From: Zhengitettix transpicula
Lineage: Eukaryota; Arthropoda; Insecta; Orthoptera; Tetrigidae
Reading direction: 5' to 3'
NCBI GenBank assembly: GCA_037074705.1
Contig: CM073591.1
Coordinates: 60,266,897 to 60,330,896, forward strand
Length of the DNA: 64,000 nucleotides
How positions within the stretch are numbered: the stretch's first letter is position 1; the number at the start of each line of letters is the position of its first letter. Position numbers and translations under genes: made by a program. This document shows positions 33,640-44,380 of the stretch, piece by piece. The notes under the pieces are model-generated. The model searched no databases and was not told where the DNA came from. It worked only from the letters and a program-made list of their open reading frames with translations.

Positions 33640-33718
33640 TAATTGACGAAGAAATTTATACAATAAAAATTTATTATCACTTCGGTTCGTCACAAATTTG
33701 AGACTTCGGCTGGTGTAC
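33640..33718 (-). repeat. Decayed Penelope terminal fragment
   Basis: TTAGTAATTGACGA ... TTCGTCACAAATTTGAGACT TCGGCTGGTG parallels the 47.03-47.08 kb copy (TTAGTAATCGACGA...TTTCGTCCCTAATTTTGGAC). The hammerhead core has lost GAAAC (now GAACC). Confidence 0.45.
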
Positions 33719-34018
33719 ATTAATTGTTAAAATGAGATGCATGATTAATTATAAATTTATGAACATGAATTATGTCAATGAAGTGATGTATTACGAATAA
33801 TGTGAATACAATTCCACGACCTTCTTTTTATATCTTCTAAAATTTAATATTTCATAAATTAATTTAAACATAAATTATAATATATAAATAAATTATATTA
33901 TTTAAATAATTTTATTATATAATATTTTTTTTGGAAAAATCCCAAGTTCAACAGCCTTTGAGTTCGTCACCTGGTTTGTGCTGTGTCGTTCTTGCGGCTG
34001 ATGCGTTTCTTCGATCAC

Positions 34019-34050
34019 CTAACGAAAGCAACAGGGATTCCAGAAACGTT
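34019..34050 (+). ncRNA. Decayed hammerhead-like motif
   Basis: CTAACGA, AAGCAACAGGGATTCCA, GAAAC, GTT. Same subtype as 3400-3431 and 14786-14817, with one core substitution (CTGACGA to CTAACGA). Followed by GTGAGATATTTATTTTAA, as in those copies. Confidence 0.4.
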
Positions 34051-34081
34051 GTGAGATATTTATTTTAACACTAATTATTTT

Positions 34082-34572
34082 TTAGGGTAACAGGCTACAT
34101 AACGGTAATCCACATGGTAGCAACTCCCCTTTAATAGCATAGAAAGGGATTTGAAAGGGGGGACGCGGAAGGGTAGAGGAAGGTAGGCAAGGGTTAACTA
34201 GGGCCCCCGGGCTATGGTTTAAGTATCCTACCCGGCAATTCGCCTAAAAGTGATGCAGGGAAAACCCTAGAAAAACCTATTTCAGGTAGGTCTGGCATTT
34301 GGTACTTGTCCCACACCCTTCCGATGGCGGGAGAGGGGTTACGTGTGGGGTCGCAGCTTTCTCCTCTCGGTGCCTTGACCAATTTAGGAGGCAGCTGGCC
34401 GACTATTCCAATAGGAATAGCGGACAACTCTTACCGTATGCCCAAGGACTGCGACCCCAGAACATACACCTCCCAAAACAGGCCAAGGTGCCTCGGCATG
34501 TGGGAACCTTGGCTCATAAAACCAGAGAGATGTGAAGACATCCCCAAAGGTAACCGTCGCCAGAGCTCTCTC
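34082..34572 (-). mobile_element. A-tailed retroposon family, copy E (nearly full)
   Basis: Reverse complement of copy B over about 490 bp, from AGAGCTCTGGCGACGGTTAC to GTAGCCTGTTACCCTAAAAA. Lies 0.5 kb from copy D in opposite orientation, giving an inverted pair. Confidence 0.75.
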
Positions 34573-37020
34573 AAATTTTGTTTCTTAATTGGCTACTTCA
34601 TTATTTTTTTTGAATTTTAAGCTCTAGTAAATCCTTTATTAACTGCGCTAAGACACGATAATAGACGAAAACATCCAAAACACCGATCGAAAAACATTCC
34701 CATATATTTTGTAGACTTCTGGTTTAATATTGCAATAATTCGACTTCGGGAAAAATTCATTAAACATCTAAAACTTGATATAGTTAAGCTTTTCTTTTTT
34801 ACCAATCAAATCGAAATGGTTAGTTTAAATAAACGTTCCAAAGGAAAAGAATTCAACAAACTTCAAAGAGTTGATATTTATCTTTGGCTGTGTTCTAGTG
34901 CTAGTGATGTTAATGAGGAAACATTTATTTTAATTTCTCTGCATGTTTCCTTGATAGTACGATAGTATGCCATATGTAATTAAGAAACATTTAAATATTT
35001 TATCACTGAGACCCAAATATGTTTGTAAATTATTCCATACTTTCCTTTCAAATGTGAAGGTATCCGTTTTATGATATTGGAGATCGGGCAGAAATTATCG
35101 CCATTAACTATATTTACCCTTTAATAGTTCATTTCAGGGTATGATAATTTATGTTGCAAAAAAATCTGAATTTAGTACGGTTGTTTTACGTGGAAACGAG
35201 GTATTTTGATTCAAAAGTCAAGCCAAACCTTGGCTAAAGAATATAAAGTATTACATTGCTTAACGACGGTCACTAACTACAATTTGTAAGCTGTAAGAAA
35301 AATTGTCTCTGCTAACGACGCGGGTAAACATTCGTCTGTAACTGGTTACATTTTCCGCCTATTGATTCGTCGAAAGTAATGTTATTTTTTGTCACAAATA
35401 CCTTATTTTTTTTCATATTTACAGGTCTTTATCGAATACTTCTCGCGGCTCTGAAACTTCTCGTCTTACCCATTGTTGCTGTTACAGTTTAGATTTCTCA
35501 ACAAAGGACACACTACTGATCGACTGACTACCTTGCTCTCTACAGTATAATAAATAAATAAATGAATTTATTATGCTTCTGAAATGGAAACCAGATCGGT
35601 TTATTCGATTTTCAATTATATGTTATGGAAAATCGCGCCTTCGATGACTGATTTTCCTCGGCGAACAAAATTTTGGAATAGAACATCGTCTTTAACAAAG
35701 ATACCACTGTATCGATTTTTAATCTAATACGCTATAATTTTATCCAACCAGGTCACAACCGAAGGATTTTCCATGACAATGTCCCAGATTTTTGAGCACC
35801 TTGTCTCCCTTTGCGGCGTTTTCGGCACTCGCGGGAGTTAAATCGTGACAGGATTTGTGCCGGAACTTCCCTTCTAAGCCGTGCCTTACCGTTGGTTAAC
35901 CAGCCAGAACTTAGCTTATTAGGAATCACACGGTTGATTTCTCTCGTCGCTCCGAACGTTGAACCTAAAGGTCACTTCTTAAATTTGAAAACGATGTTAT
36001 AAGTTATTACATGAAATTTTTAATAGTATGCAGGTTACCGCAAAAAAGAATTCCATTACAGTTCGGCCATTAAAACGTGGAAGTACTGTAACGTAACTAT
36101 GCTAATTAATTTTTTGCAGTGCTGTAAAGCTATTCAATGACCTTCTTTAAAACTTTGTTTTCATTCTCTTTGCTTTGTAATATTCGTAGGTTAGTATAAA
36201 TACTTTAGAATATTTGGATTACAGAATAAACGAAGAGAAAATTTAATGACAAAGCCATTAAAAGTATGTAGTGAAGGATTGTGTTTTAAATAAAAAAGGA
36301 AACACAATTTACAGTATTTTCTGGTAATATCGTAATATACTTTATAATAATAGTAGAAAAGAAATAATCATGATACGTTCACAGTGACACAAGAGGTTTG
36401 CCAGTTTTCTCCTTGAATGATGAAATGAAAATAAATGATCCAGGGCTCACAGATTCGAATTACGCAATCTATTTAACCATCCCCAGAAAGGAGAAGATAT
36501 ATTTATTAGCTGGTCATATTGCATTAAAAGATTTAATCATCATATACACAAATGTATGATTCTAAAATTTTTGCTAAAATAAAGACAATTCTTATAACAG
36601 ATATGCGGCATAACTAAAGCGCTACTTTCTAACTTGGGTGAGATTTAACACTAAAATATACGTTAAATTTAAAAATATCATCATTAAAAGTCAATATAGT
36701 AGGTAGTTGAAATAAATTATTAGTCATTATTTATTATGTAATATTGGTTTTAAAATATGACATTATATGTATTGTAATAACCAGCTAAGGAGGACATGAA
36801 TTTTGTTCTTATTTTTATCAGATTTGTTTACCAACTCAGACTGGGAATATTTGAGTGGTTTGTACATATAAAAGATAATGATAAAATGATGGATAAGCGG
36901 CTCTTAGAGAAGGGGAGGACTATAATTGGGCATTTTGCGGCTCTTAGGGCTAATAGGCATGACAGAAGTTTGGTGGACGATGCAATTATATTAAAAGGAG
37001 ATGTTTATTTTAATTGATTG
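34573..37020. other. Intergenic, nothing firmly recognised
   Basis: AT-rich with a few neutral stretches (35.8-36.0 kb). A 73-codon plus-strand reading at 36796-37017 is not assigned. Confidence 0.4.
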
Positions 37021-37039
37021 AGTGGTTCTCGGAGCGGGA

Positions 37040-37600
37040 GAAAGGCAACAGCTGGTGTTGTTTGGTGAACATGGAAATTCAAAACAACTGTGAAAACAAG
37101 GGAATATTGTGGAGCCGGGATATAAATAAGAGAGCAGATAAAAGAATCAGCTAGTCAGGGAGGAGTATTATGAGGAGTTAGTCAGGACCGCTGGGAGAGA
37201 GCGTTGGTGCAGGTCCGCAGGGCGGACGCAGGGCCAAGGTAAAGTGGCCGAAACAATGTTATGAACAGTTGGGAGTTTGCATTCAGGAGAGATCATCGGA
37301 TGATAGGCCAAGTTAGGTGGCCGAGAGTAATCAGTTGGACATCAGTCATCAAAAGTCGGTAGGAGTTCGTCGTGGAAATCTGTCTGCCAGCAGAGTTGGT
37401 TGAATTCGTCGTAAGGGTAACGTCATCAAGAAGAGGTGACTGTGAAAGCAAAGTGGTGAGCGCAAGCTGGTACCTTTTAAGCCTGTATGAAGTGAGTGTG
37501 TGCTGGTATGCGCGAGATCCAAATTGCACGGACCAGAGAGCTTGTAAGCTTATTTTTCTGTATTCATAATTGTAAATTGTTAAATAAAGGTAAAAAGACA
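37040..37600 (+). mobile_element. LTR-like unit (TATA box, poly(A) signal)
   Basis: A G-rich, purine-rich 0.5-kb block with GATATAAATAAGAGAGCAG (TATA-like, ~37119) and AAATAAAGG (poly(A) signal, ~37581) near its end, the order of promoter and polyadenylation signals in an LTR. A possible TGTTGTTTGG start lies at 37056. Ends and target duplication could not be fixed, so a solo LTR is only a proposal. Confidence 0.3.
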
Positions 37601-37648
37601 TTTCGTTTCGTTTTCAATCATTTCATTTCGTTTCATTTCGTTTTTCAT
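37600..37648 (+). repeat. TTTCATTTCG/TTTCGTTTCG short tandem repeat
   Basis: About 50 bp of imperfect TTTC(A/G)TTTCG units directly after the poly(A)-signal region. Confidence 0.7.
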
Positions 37649-37960
37649 TTATTTTAACTGTTTTCCAGGGGTACTGAGTCTAATTTATCAAATGTATTCA
37701 AAACAAATAAAATTGTTTTGATTTTATAAAATTTCATTAGATTATTTGTGTAATTGTAAATTGGGTCTTAATAAATAATAATTGTTGGTTTAAATTGGTA
37801 GTTTTATTTTGGGTATTACAATATATTTAACTTTGTTTAAATATTTAATCCTCTCAGATTTGTATAATTTTTTGTAAGAATTACTTCTTTTATATTGTAA
37901 AACAATTTCACTTTGATCCAACATACGTTTGTTTTACACTGCTTATTTCTGTGTTCAATA

Positions 37961-37992
37961 CAGAAAAAGATGCAAAGTAGCGTCGAAACGTC
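37961..37992 (+). ncRNA. Hammerhead-like motif of the GATGC...GCGTC type
   Basis: Stem II GATGC-AAAGTA-GCGTC (five pairs, one wobble), then GAAAC and cleavage-type GTC. The CTGANGA half is decayed (CAGAAAA). This is the common Penelope terminal form. Confidence 0.4.
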
Positions 37993-38077
37993 CAGCTTTA
38001 TGTTTTAAAAAAATTGTAAATCGTTTTGATGTTAAGGTCGTATCGTTAATTATTAATTTTGTGATTACCTCTTTAAT

Positions 38078-38313
38078 TGGGTAGTCCACGTCGTGGCAAC
38101 TCCACTCTAATAGAATAGGAAGGGTATTAGAAATGGGGGATGTGGAAGGGTTGAGAAAAGTAGCCGAGGGGTTAACTAGGGCTCACGGTCTGTAGTCTAA
38201 GGATCCTATTCAGCATTCACCTAAGCGGGGTTTGCTGTGGGGGCTTTCTCCATATCTGGAACTGTTTAGGTTGCAGCTGGCCGACTGTTCCAATAGGACT
38301 AGCGGACAGGTGA
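38078..38313 (-). mobile_element. A-tailed retroposon family, copy F
   Basis: GTAGTCCACGTCGTGGCAAC, ...GGTTAACTAGGGCTCACGG, ...GCAGCTGGCCGACTGTTCCA, reverse complement of the family core. Internally deleted and diverged. Confidence 0.6.
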
Positions 38314-39395
38314 CTTTCTATATATATGAATGTATTAATAATACAGACAAAACAAATTTTATCTTCGTATGTTGTCTCCATTCATTAACATTATAGGCCT
38401 CAGTTTCCTAATGTTCTGAATCATGTTTGTTACATCTCCGTTGTAATAAATAGTCTAATTCCTAGATTTCTCGCAGGAGCCAAAAATCCTATATTAGGAA
38501 ATCGATGCATTCATTTCATGCGCAAACAGATTAGTGTTATAATTTATACATAACCAAAACAGCTACTGTAATGTGCAATTAGGACCTTCGTTTGTATTTA
38601 TTAGTGATGGAATCTGATACGTTCAATGTTTAGTAGATATAAATCATCTGCTTTATTCTTTTAACGTAGCGGCAAAGGCAATAAATATTATAATCGACCA
38701 TTATTGCATGAATACTTTTATTTGAAATATTTTGGTACTAAATCTATAGATATATATCATAATTCCCTTGACATAGTAAAGAAGATCATTTAACTATTAC
38801 ACAAGATTTTGCAAATTGCTTCATCTTACCTTTCGCATTTCTTTAAACCGTAATGTAAAATGAGAACAGTGTCAATGAACGAATAAGGAATAAAATATTT
38901 TAATTGAGAATACTTTTTTGCGTGTGGTTATGTGAGGTTTTAGTATCGAGGTGAAGAGAGTGATTTTCTCTTACCACAGAGCTAGTTACAGTCATATAGT
39001 AACAGTAAATTCTAAGAACGACTTTTTTACCGTTTCAAGGCTTGTGACGTTATGATTAGTGTGCTATTAAGCTTTCCATTTATTATTCTACACACTTTAA
39101 TTTGTGAATATTTATACACATAGGAAGCAAACGAGCACCACGAGCAAGGTTTCAGCTTCATTTAAAACTAACTAGGTGCGGAACATTCAAGAAATGAGTC
39201 TAAGTACTGATAATCGGGTATGATTAGGATGTTATTTGATCTCGCATAGAAAACCACGATACGCTTCTTCGTAAAAATCGTATTAAAGTTAAATTTTTAA
39301 TTGACAATTTGAAATTGTGCCTGGAAAAATAATATTAATGAGAGATAATTTGATTCTATATAACTTTCTTACTGGAAAAATTAATATAATTGACT
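38314..39395. other. Intergenic, nothing recognised
   Basis: AT-rich. No feature seen. Confidence 0.4.
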
Positions 39396-39403
39396 GTTGT
39401 AAG

Positions 39404-40230
39404 CAGTGGTGGCTCGTGCGAATGTGCCCATGTGCTACAGCACATAAATTAATTTAGGAAGAAATAATTATTCTTAATTTTAAGAACCTTCACATTAATT
39501 GTGTTCTAACACTGTGAATGAATGCTTCAATATAGAAGACTTGAAACTCCCCGCCTAGCGGCGCATCGCTCCTAAAGCAGCCAGATGGACAGCCAGGGCT
39601 ATTCCAGTTACAGCACCGCATTCGGCGATTTAGTCACAACTGCGCATGCGCACTTTACCTTTTCAACCCCCTCCGCCACCCGTAAAGCACAACATACTCT
39701 AGCCTTGTGTGCTACGATGCCGAGAGCACAAGGATACGTAAGAGCCCCCAGTGCTATGACACAGAGCATCAAGCTACATTGCCGACTAAATCGAAATAAA
39801 TTCGAACTATTCACTAATTATAAATCTTATTTTATAATGGTTTATATTTTCAAGATAAAAATAATAATCGTTCATTTTGGGTAAAATAAAAAAATTTACA
39901 ATATAAAGTTTTTTTTAATGAAAACAAAATATACCGCACGACCCTGAATTCAAAACTGTTCAGTAACTTGTTCCGAAAATTAACTTTATTTTAAATATTT
40001 ACAGAGAAAAATACTTTTGGGCTATAAATGGTACATTATTTCGGGATTAAAAATTAGACACTATTGGAAATTATGTAAACAGAATTAGAAAAGTAGAGTA
40101 TTACGTGACGCGTCACAGCATTTGTAATACTATCACTGATGTCGTTTTATTATTTATATAGTTATCATCGTAAAAATGGTTGCTTGCGGTGATGTAGCAC
40201 ATAACTTCAAAAACTCACGAGCCCCCACTG
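39404..40230. mobile_element. Non-autonomous hAT transposon with perfect 8-bp target duplication
   Basis: 827 bp. Left end CAGTGGTGGCTCGTG and reverse-complemented right end CAGTGGGGGCTCGTG are matching terminal inverted repeats. GTTGTAAG flanks both sides (39396-39403 and 40231-40238). CAG-start repeats with an 8-bp duplication are diagnostic of hAT. A second shared inner block TGTGCTACA(G/T)CAC sits about 30 bp inside each end. The interior has a CpG-rich core (39540-39790) and no transposase. Confidence 0.85.
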
Positions 40231-40238
40231 GTTGTAAG

Positions 40239-41306
40239 TTATCAGGCTTTACGGTCTCGTTGCCAGCTAAATCACATGTTGACGAAGAATATATTACAGT
40301 TTAATAATTCCATTTACATGAAAATATTAAAAAATCAAAGTTATCTGACCTAATTTTTAAATTAAGAATTAAAAATATAGGGCAATTTTGAGAATTTTTG
40401 ATAATATTCTCCTTCGTTTCAATCGCACTTTTCAAAATACATAAGTGAAACTAAGTAATACATATTTTCATTTACATTGGTTATCTCCTTTCATTTTTCG
40501 TATTTATTGAGTCAAATATTAATAATTTAGCGAAGAATTTTTTCCCTTCATCTCAGTCGAGCTTTTCAAATTACATAAGAATTAATTCGTATTTTAATCA
40601 ACATTGAATATAACCCTTCATTTTTCGTATGACGTCAGTGCTGCTACTAAATTCGTCTTGTCCATAATATTTTATCGTTAGAACAGAGTTATGGTACGTC
40701 CCTGAACATTGTACAAACGAACCCAAAAGACAAACGTTTTAATGAATTTTTTATGAATTAAAAAGTTTCCTGCATCAAACATGGGTGGCATCCGCAATTA
40801 GAAATAATAAGAAAAATCCGTCACACAGTACAGTAGACGACATAATATACACAGTGGTATGTTTAAGAAAACGTCGAAGAAAGTGCTTAATGTTGAACGG
40901 GACGGTTCTGCAGTGTAAGATGTCTATTTTGTCCGAGTAATGTAATTGAAAGGCCTGTGCTACGCGCCTCACGTAGTTTCTAGTCCACGTCGTGGTTGTT
41001 TTTGTCTGTTACGCTCGCAGATACGCGACGTTATGCAAGTGACACAATTAACCCAGACCTTGCTCCAGGCGTCATTTCCCGTTTACACTACGAAGCAAGA
41101 ATTGTTACTCATAGGTCTAGGCTACAGGCGATAAACTTGTGGAAACTATCTCAATTCCCAAATCGGTTGAACGCACAGGACTTCCTGGTACCATTTCCAG
41201 TTCGATCCAAACATCGAACGTCCAGCAGCAATAAAACTTGTTTCCTTCCTCAACTTAACGTTGACAACACGGTGAATGCGGAACTGTATCGTAGATAAAT
41301 ATTTCA
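40239..41306. other. Intergenic, nothing recognised
   Basis: AT-rich. Readings at 40.9-41.3 kb overlap on both strands and show no domain. Confidence 0.4.
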
Positions 41307-41513
41307 ATGTTTCACTTTTATTACAGACCATCTTGCTACAATTGTGATGCTGTTTATATTGGACAAACAAAAGGAGCTCTAAAAATAGAATTTAATGACA
41401 TCGTTCGGTATTATCGAAACACGGTAATCGCAAGGACCAACCTTTTTATTTCTATGAATTCGAAAATTTTGGACATAGAATACAAGCATCATACTAAGTT
41501 GATTTTGGAATAG
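41307..41513 (+). pseudogene. Penelope-like element GIY-YIG endonuclease fragment
   Basis: Reads YYRPSCYNCDAVYIGQTKGA then LKIEFNDIVRYYRNTV. The C..C...YIGQT...LK pattern is the start of the Penelope GIY-YIG nuclease, including the Cys pair that marks canonical Penelope elements. The family's catalytic Arg/His helix (R...EH) is altered to EFNDI, so the domain is inactive. It lies about 0.25 kb left of inverted-repeat cassette 5. Confidence 0.6.
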
Positions 41514-41759
41514 ATAATTATTTAATTAAATAAAAATACAATTCAAACTCTCTAATTACCACCTCTGACCTATTTTAACTATTTAACATATTTTGTAAAT
41601 GTAAAAATATTATATTAATGTTCTGTATGTTTAGAATCATGGAAGTGTTGTATGTGTCGAGTTCTACGGAAAAGTAATATAAACGTTGATTTTTTATTTT
41701 ACCTCTGTTTTGAATTATTAAATCAGTTATAGACGCTTTATTTTTATTTACAGATTTAC

Positions 41760-41791
41760 GACGTTTCGATACGTGAGCGTATCTTCTTCGG
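41760..41791 (-). ncRNA. Hammerhead-like motif with perfect 6-bp stem II
   Basis: Minus strand: CCGAAGA, A, GATACG-CTCA-CGTATC (six pairs, four-base loop), GAAAC, GTC. One core change (CTGAAGA to CCGAAGA). The cleavage triplet GTC is the classical one. Confidence 0.55.
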
Positions 41792-41927
41792 GTATTATCT
41801 AAATTATTATAAAAAACTAGTACCACAAACAATTACAATGTCGGGTCCGAGGCACAGAATTCACTTTACACCAACGAGATAGTAAAAGTCCTGTAGTACT
41901 AGTTTGTTATAATAATTTGGATTATAC

Positions 41928-41959
41928 CTGAAGAAGATACGAAGACGTACCGAAACGTC
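41928..41959 (+). ncRNA. Hammerhead-like motif with intact core
   Basis: CTGAAGA (41928-41934), GATAC-GAAGAC-GTACC (four of five pairs), GAAAC, GTC. Every invariant core base is present. Confidence 0.55.
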
Positions 41960-42720
41960 GTAACTCTATAAATAAAAATAAAGTGTTGGTAAAAGGTCAC
42001 TAACTGATTTATGAGTATAAACGTTGGTGGAGTTTTGTTTTTAATTTTGTCGGATTTGGCCATTTTTAATAACATTAATTTATTTAATTTTTCAGAAATT
42101 TAGAATAAATCCTACTGTCGTACAGGTTTATCCTGAATTTCTACGTCTGATATTCTGAATTCACATTGTACAGATGAGAAAAATTGAACGATTTTTTTTG
42201 CCTGCGGGTACGAAAAAATATTACTTTTTTGTGGTGTATGCCAGTTTTATGTAGCGTCTACTGGGTGTGATCTGATTTTCGTCGTGCATGTTATGTCGCA
42301 GTCAGGGCACGCCCTTAGCGGTATTATGTTTACCTACATTCCGGTATTACATCTATTTACTTCACGGCAATATATGTCGTAAAATATTGGGCAAATTTAT
42401 TATCATAAAGTTACTACAACTACAGAGTTATTATAACTAATATATTTTTTTGTTTTATTTTATAATCATACTTATATGAATATGAGAATGTAGTTGACTG
42501 TTCCCCTTCACTACTCTACACCACACTTCAGTAAACAGGCAATAGCTGTATTTTGTTATACCTACAACGCCCTTCATTGTCTTTAGACAAGTTATTAATA
42601 GACTTGCAGGAAAATAATTCCATTCTCTTATTGACCTATTTTGAAAATAAAATTCACATCCTACGTGCATAAAAATGTATAACATTATTCATATATAACT
42701 TAAATAATATATAATGATAT

Positions 42721-42913
42721 GGAAGTCAGTTAAGAATTAATTATTAACAAAAATTACTGTCACATAGGTATATAAACAAAAGCTTATAAAACACTAAGTT
42801 TTGTCCACATTTCGTGGAGCACATCAGGTTAGAAACTAACTTATTGAATTAACTTAGTTTTTCAGAAAATTTTGTTAATACACCTATGTGTAAGTAAATT
42901 CTTAACTGACTTC
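42721..42913. repeat. Inverted-repeat cassette 6 with decayed motif
   Basis: Arms near 42721-42780 and 42871-42913 share GAAGTCAGTTAAGAATT and CACATAGGT on opposite strands. Inside, the minus strand has CCTGATGTGC then TCCAC-GAAAT-GTGGA, an intact stem, but the core ends ACAAAAC instead of CGAAAC. Confidence 0.6.
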
Positions 42914-42967
42914 TTGGTCAATATATATTTGATTAATTCAGTGCCAGTTACAACAGGGTAAATTATA

Positions 42968-42984
42968 TATATATATATATATTT
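42968..42984. repeat. (AT)n microsatellite
   Basis: Uninterrupted AT run next to inverted-repeat cassette 6. Confidence 0.85.
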
Positions 42985-43045
42985 ATTAATACGATCTGAA
43001 ATTTTCAGTGTTGTCAATTTGTTCACTATTTCCTTATTACTTATA

Positions 43046-43737
43046 CTAGCTGGGTGCCCAGCGTTGCATGGGTATTCATTCTTTACATTCACGACCAAAT
43101 ATAATGATATACACATCTAACCAAAATGTTTCAAGAGTCTCGCTTGAAATAATTCGTCAGTTTTAACACATTAAAAATCTATTAAATTATAATGATTATT
43201 AGGTATTGATTTTACCGTCATTTTTGTCTTCTCCAGTACATAAAAAATTGGGCAAAATCGTTGGTACGTGCCATATTTATCCCATGTCAGTCATTTAAAA
43301 GTCAAGTTCCTTAAAAGAAAATTAGTTCCACTGATCGCATAATCTTTCGTATTGTTTTTATTGCCATTCGATGGTGCCTTGCTGGATAAAATATTACTTT
43401 TTATTCATTCAAAATATTTCTGCTTTATTTCACTACGAAAAAAGAAATTATTTACTTTGTTGTGCAGTATCGTCGCGTAGTAACGTCTCTCTCGAGCGTG
43501 CTGTGACATCATAATTTCTTGACGCGGAATAATTTAACACAATATGATCACATTTTTTAATTATAATTCTTTCCACCTTTATGCTATGGGTTTGTCACCC
43601 CCACAGTACCGGTTCTCGATTTTGGCAGAATACGTATACCAATTTTTGTTGCATTCTGTCCACGCGATAAAATTTGTATAAAGAACAACGTAAATACATA
43701 TATACATACAAATATACATCCTTTTTTATTATATAGA
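43046..43737 (-). mobile_element. Non-autonomous Helitron, copy 2
   Basis: 692 bp on the minus strand, from TCTATATAATAAAAAAGGAT to the hairpin GCTGGGCACCCAGC followed by CTAG. Flanked by A and T in the right sense (43738 and 43045). Same family as 1286-2022 and 63759-64000. The hairpin arms have changed in a compensatory way (GCCGGG/CCCGGC in copy 1, GCTGGG/CCCAGC here), so pairing is kept. Confidence 0.72.
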
Positions 43738-44245
43738 TTACACGTAAATGTAATGTGGTTTTGAAATAATGATTGTTATAAGTATTTATCGGGTATAATA
43801 TTTCCTTAGTAAAAAGGAAGGAAAACCAAGAAGGGAAGAACGAAGGATAACGCAGCACAGCAGAGAGAAAATGGCTGATTAAAAAATCAGAGAAGTGCAA
43901 TAAAGATAAATCAGAGAGAATAGGTTTATTGAGCGAAAGTGACAGCGACGAGATGATAAATTTCAGAAGTACTTCTGAATGTTATTTTTCTCTGATGACG
44001 AACTGAGTCTTCTGCTGGTTTTAAACTGTCTATTTATTCCTTCTGAGCGATTTATTACCTTGTGACTCGCTGTGACTTTCACTCAATAAACCTAATCCGT
44101 CTGGTTTATCTTTCTTGTAACTCTCTGCTCTTTTAGCGTCTCCTTTTTTCTGGTTGATTTTTCCTCTATTGTTTTTCGTTCTTCTGTCTATACTTTCTTC
44201 TTCTCACTTTTACTAAGGGAATAGAATACCAGAAAAAGAGTAGCC
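43738..44245. other. Intergenic, imperfect self-complementary stretch
   Basis: Loosely inverted segments flank about 43980: ATTTATCTTTATTGCACT-like and AGAGAGAATAGGTTTATTGAGCGAAAGT versus ACTTTCACTCAATAAACCTAA. This may be another decayed inverted element. No coding seen. Confidence 0.4.
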
Positions 44246-44380
44246 TGGAGGGCCCTAGTTAACCCTTGGCCAACTTCCTCTACCCTTCCGTATCCCCCCC
44301 CTTTCAGATCCCTTCCTATGCTATTAAAGGGGAGTTGCCACTATGTGGATTACCCTCATGTAGCCTGTTACCCTAAAAAA
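44246..44380 (+). mobile_element. A-tailed retroposon family, copy G (short)
   Basis: Begins abruptly at GGAGGGCCCTAGTTAACCCT and runs to GTAGCCTGTTACCCTAAAAAAAA. A 135-bp, 5'-truncated copy with intact 3' end and A-tail. Confidence 0.7.

Larger units (their letters stand above)
41735..41983. repeat. Inverted-repeat cassette 5 with two facing hammerhead-like motifs
   Basis: Arms 41735-41822 and 41900-41983 are reverse complements (CTTTATTTTTATTTA, TTACGACGTTTCG, AGATAC...). Each arm holds a hammerhead-like motif pointing out of the cassette: minus strand 41791-41760 and plus strand 41928-41959. The centre (41823-41899) is unique sequence. Together with the nearby GIY-YIG fragment this is Penelope terminal-repeat material. 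Confidence 0.7.

Noticed and set aside
36796..37017. 73-codon reading next to the LTR-like block, possible transposase tail
   Set aside because: Charged residue pattern is suggestive but no motif could be named.
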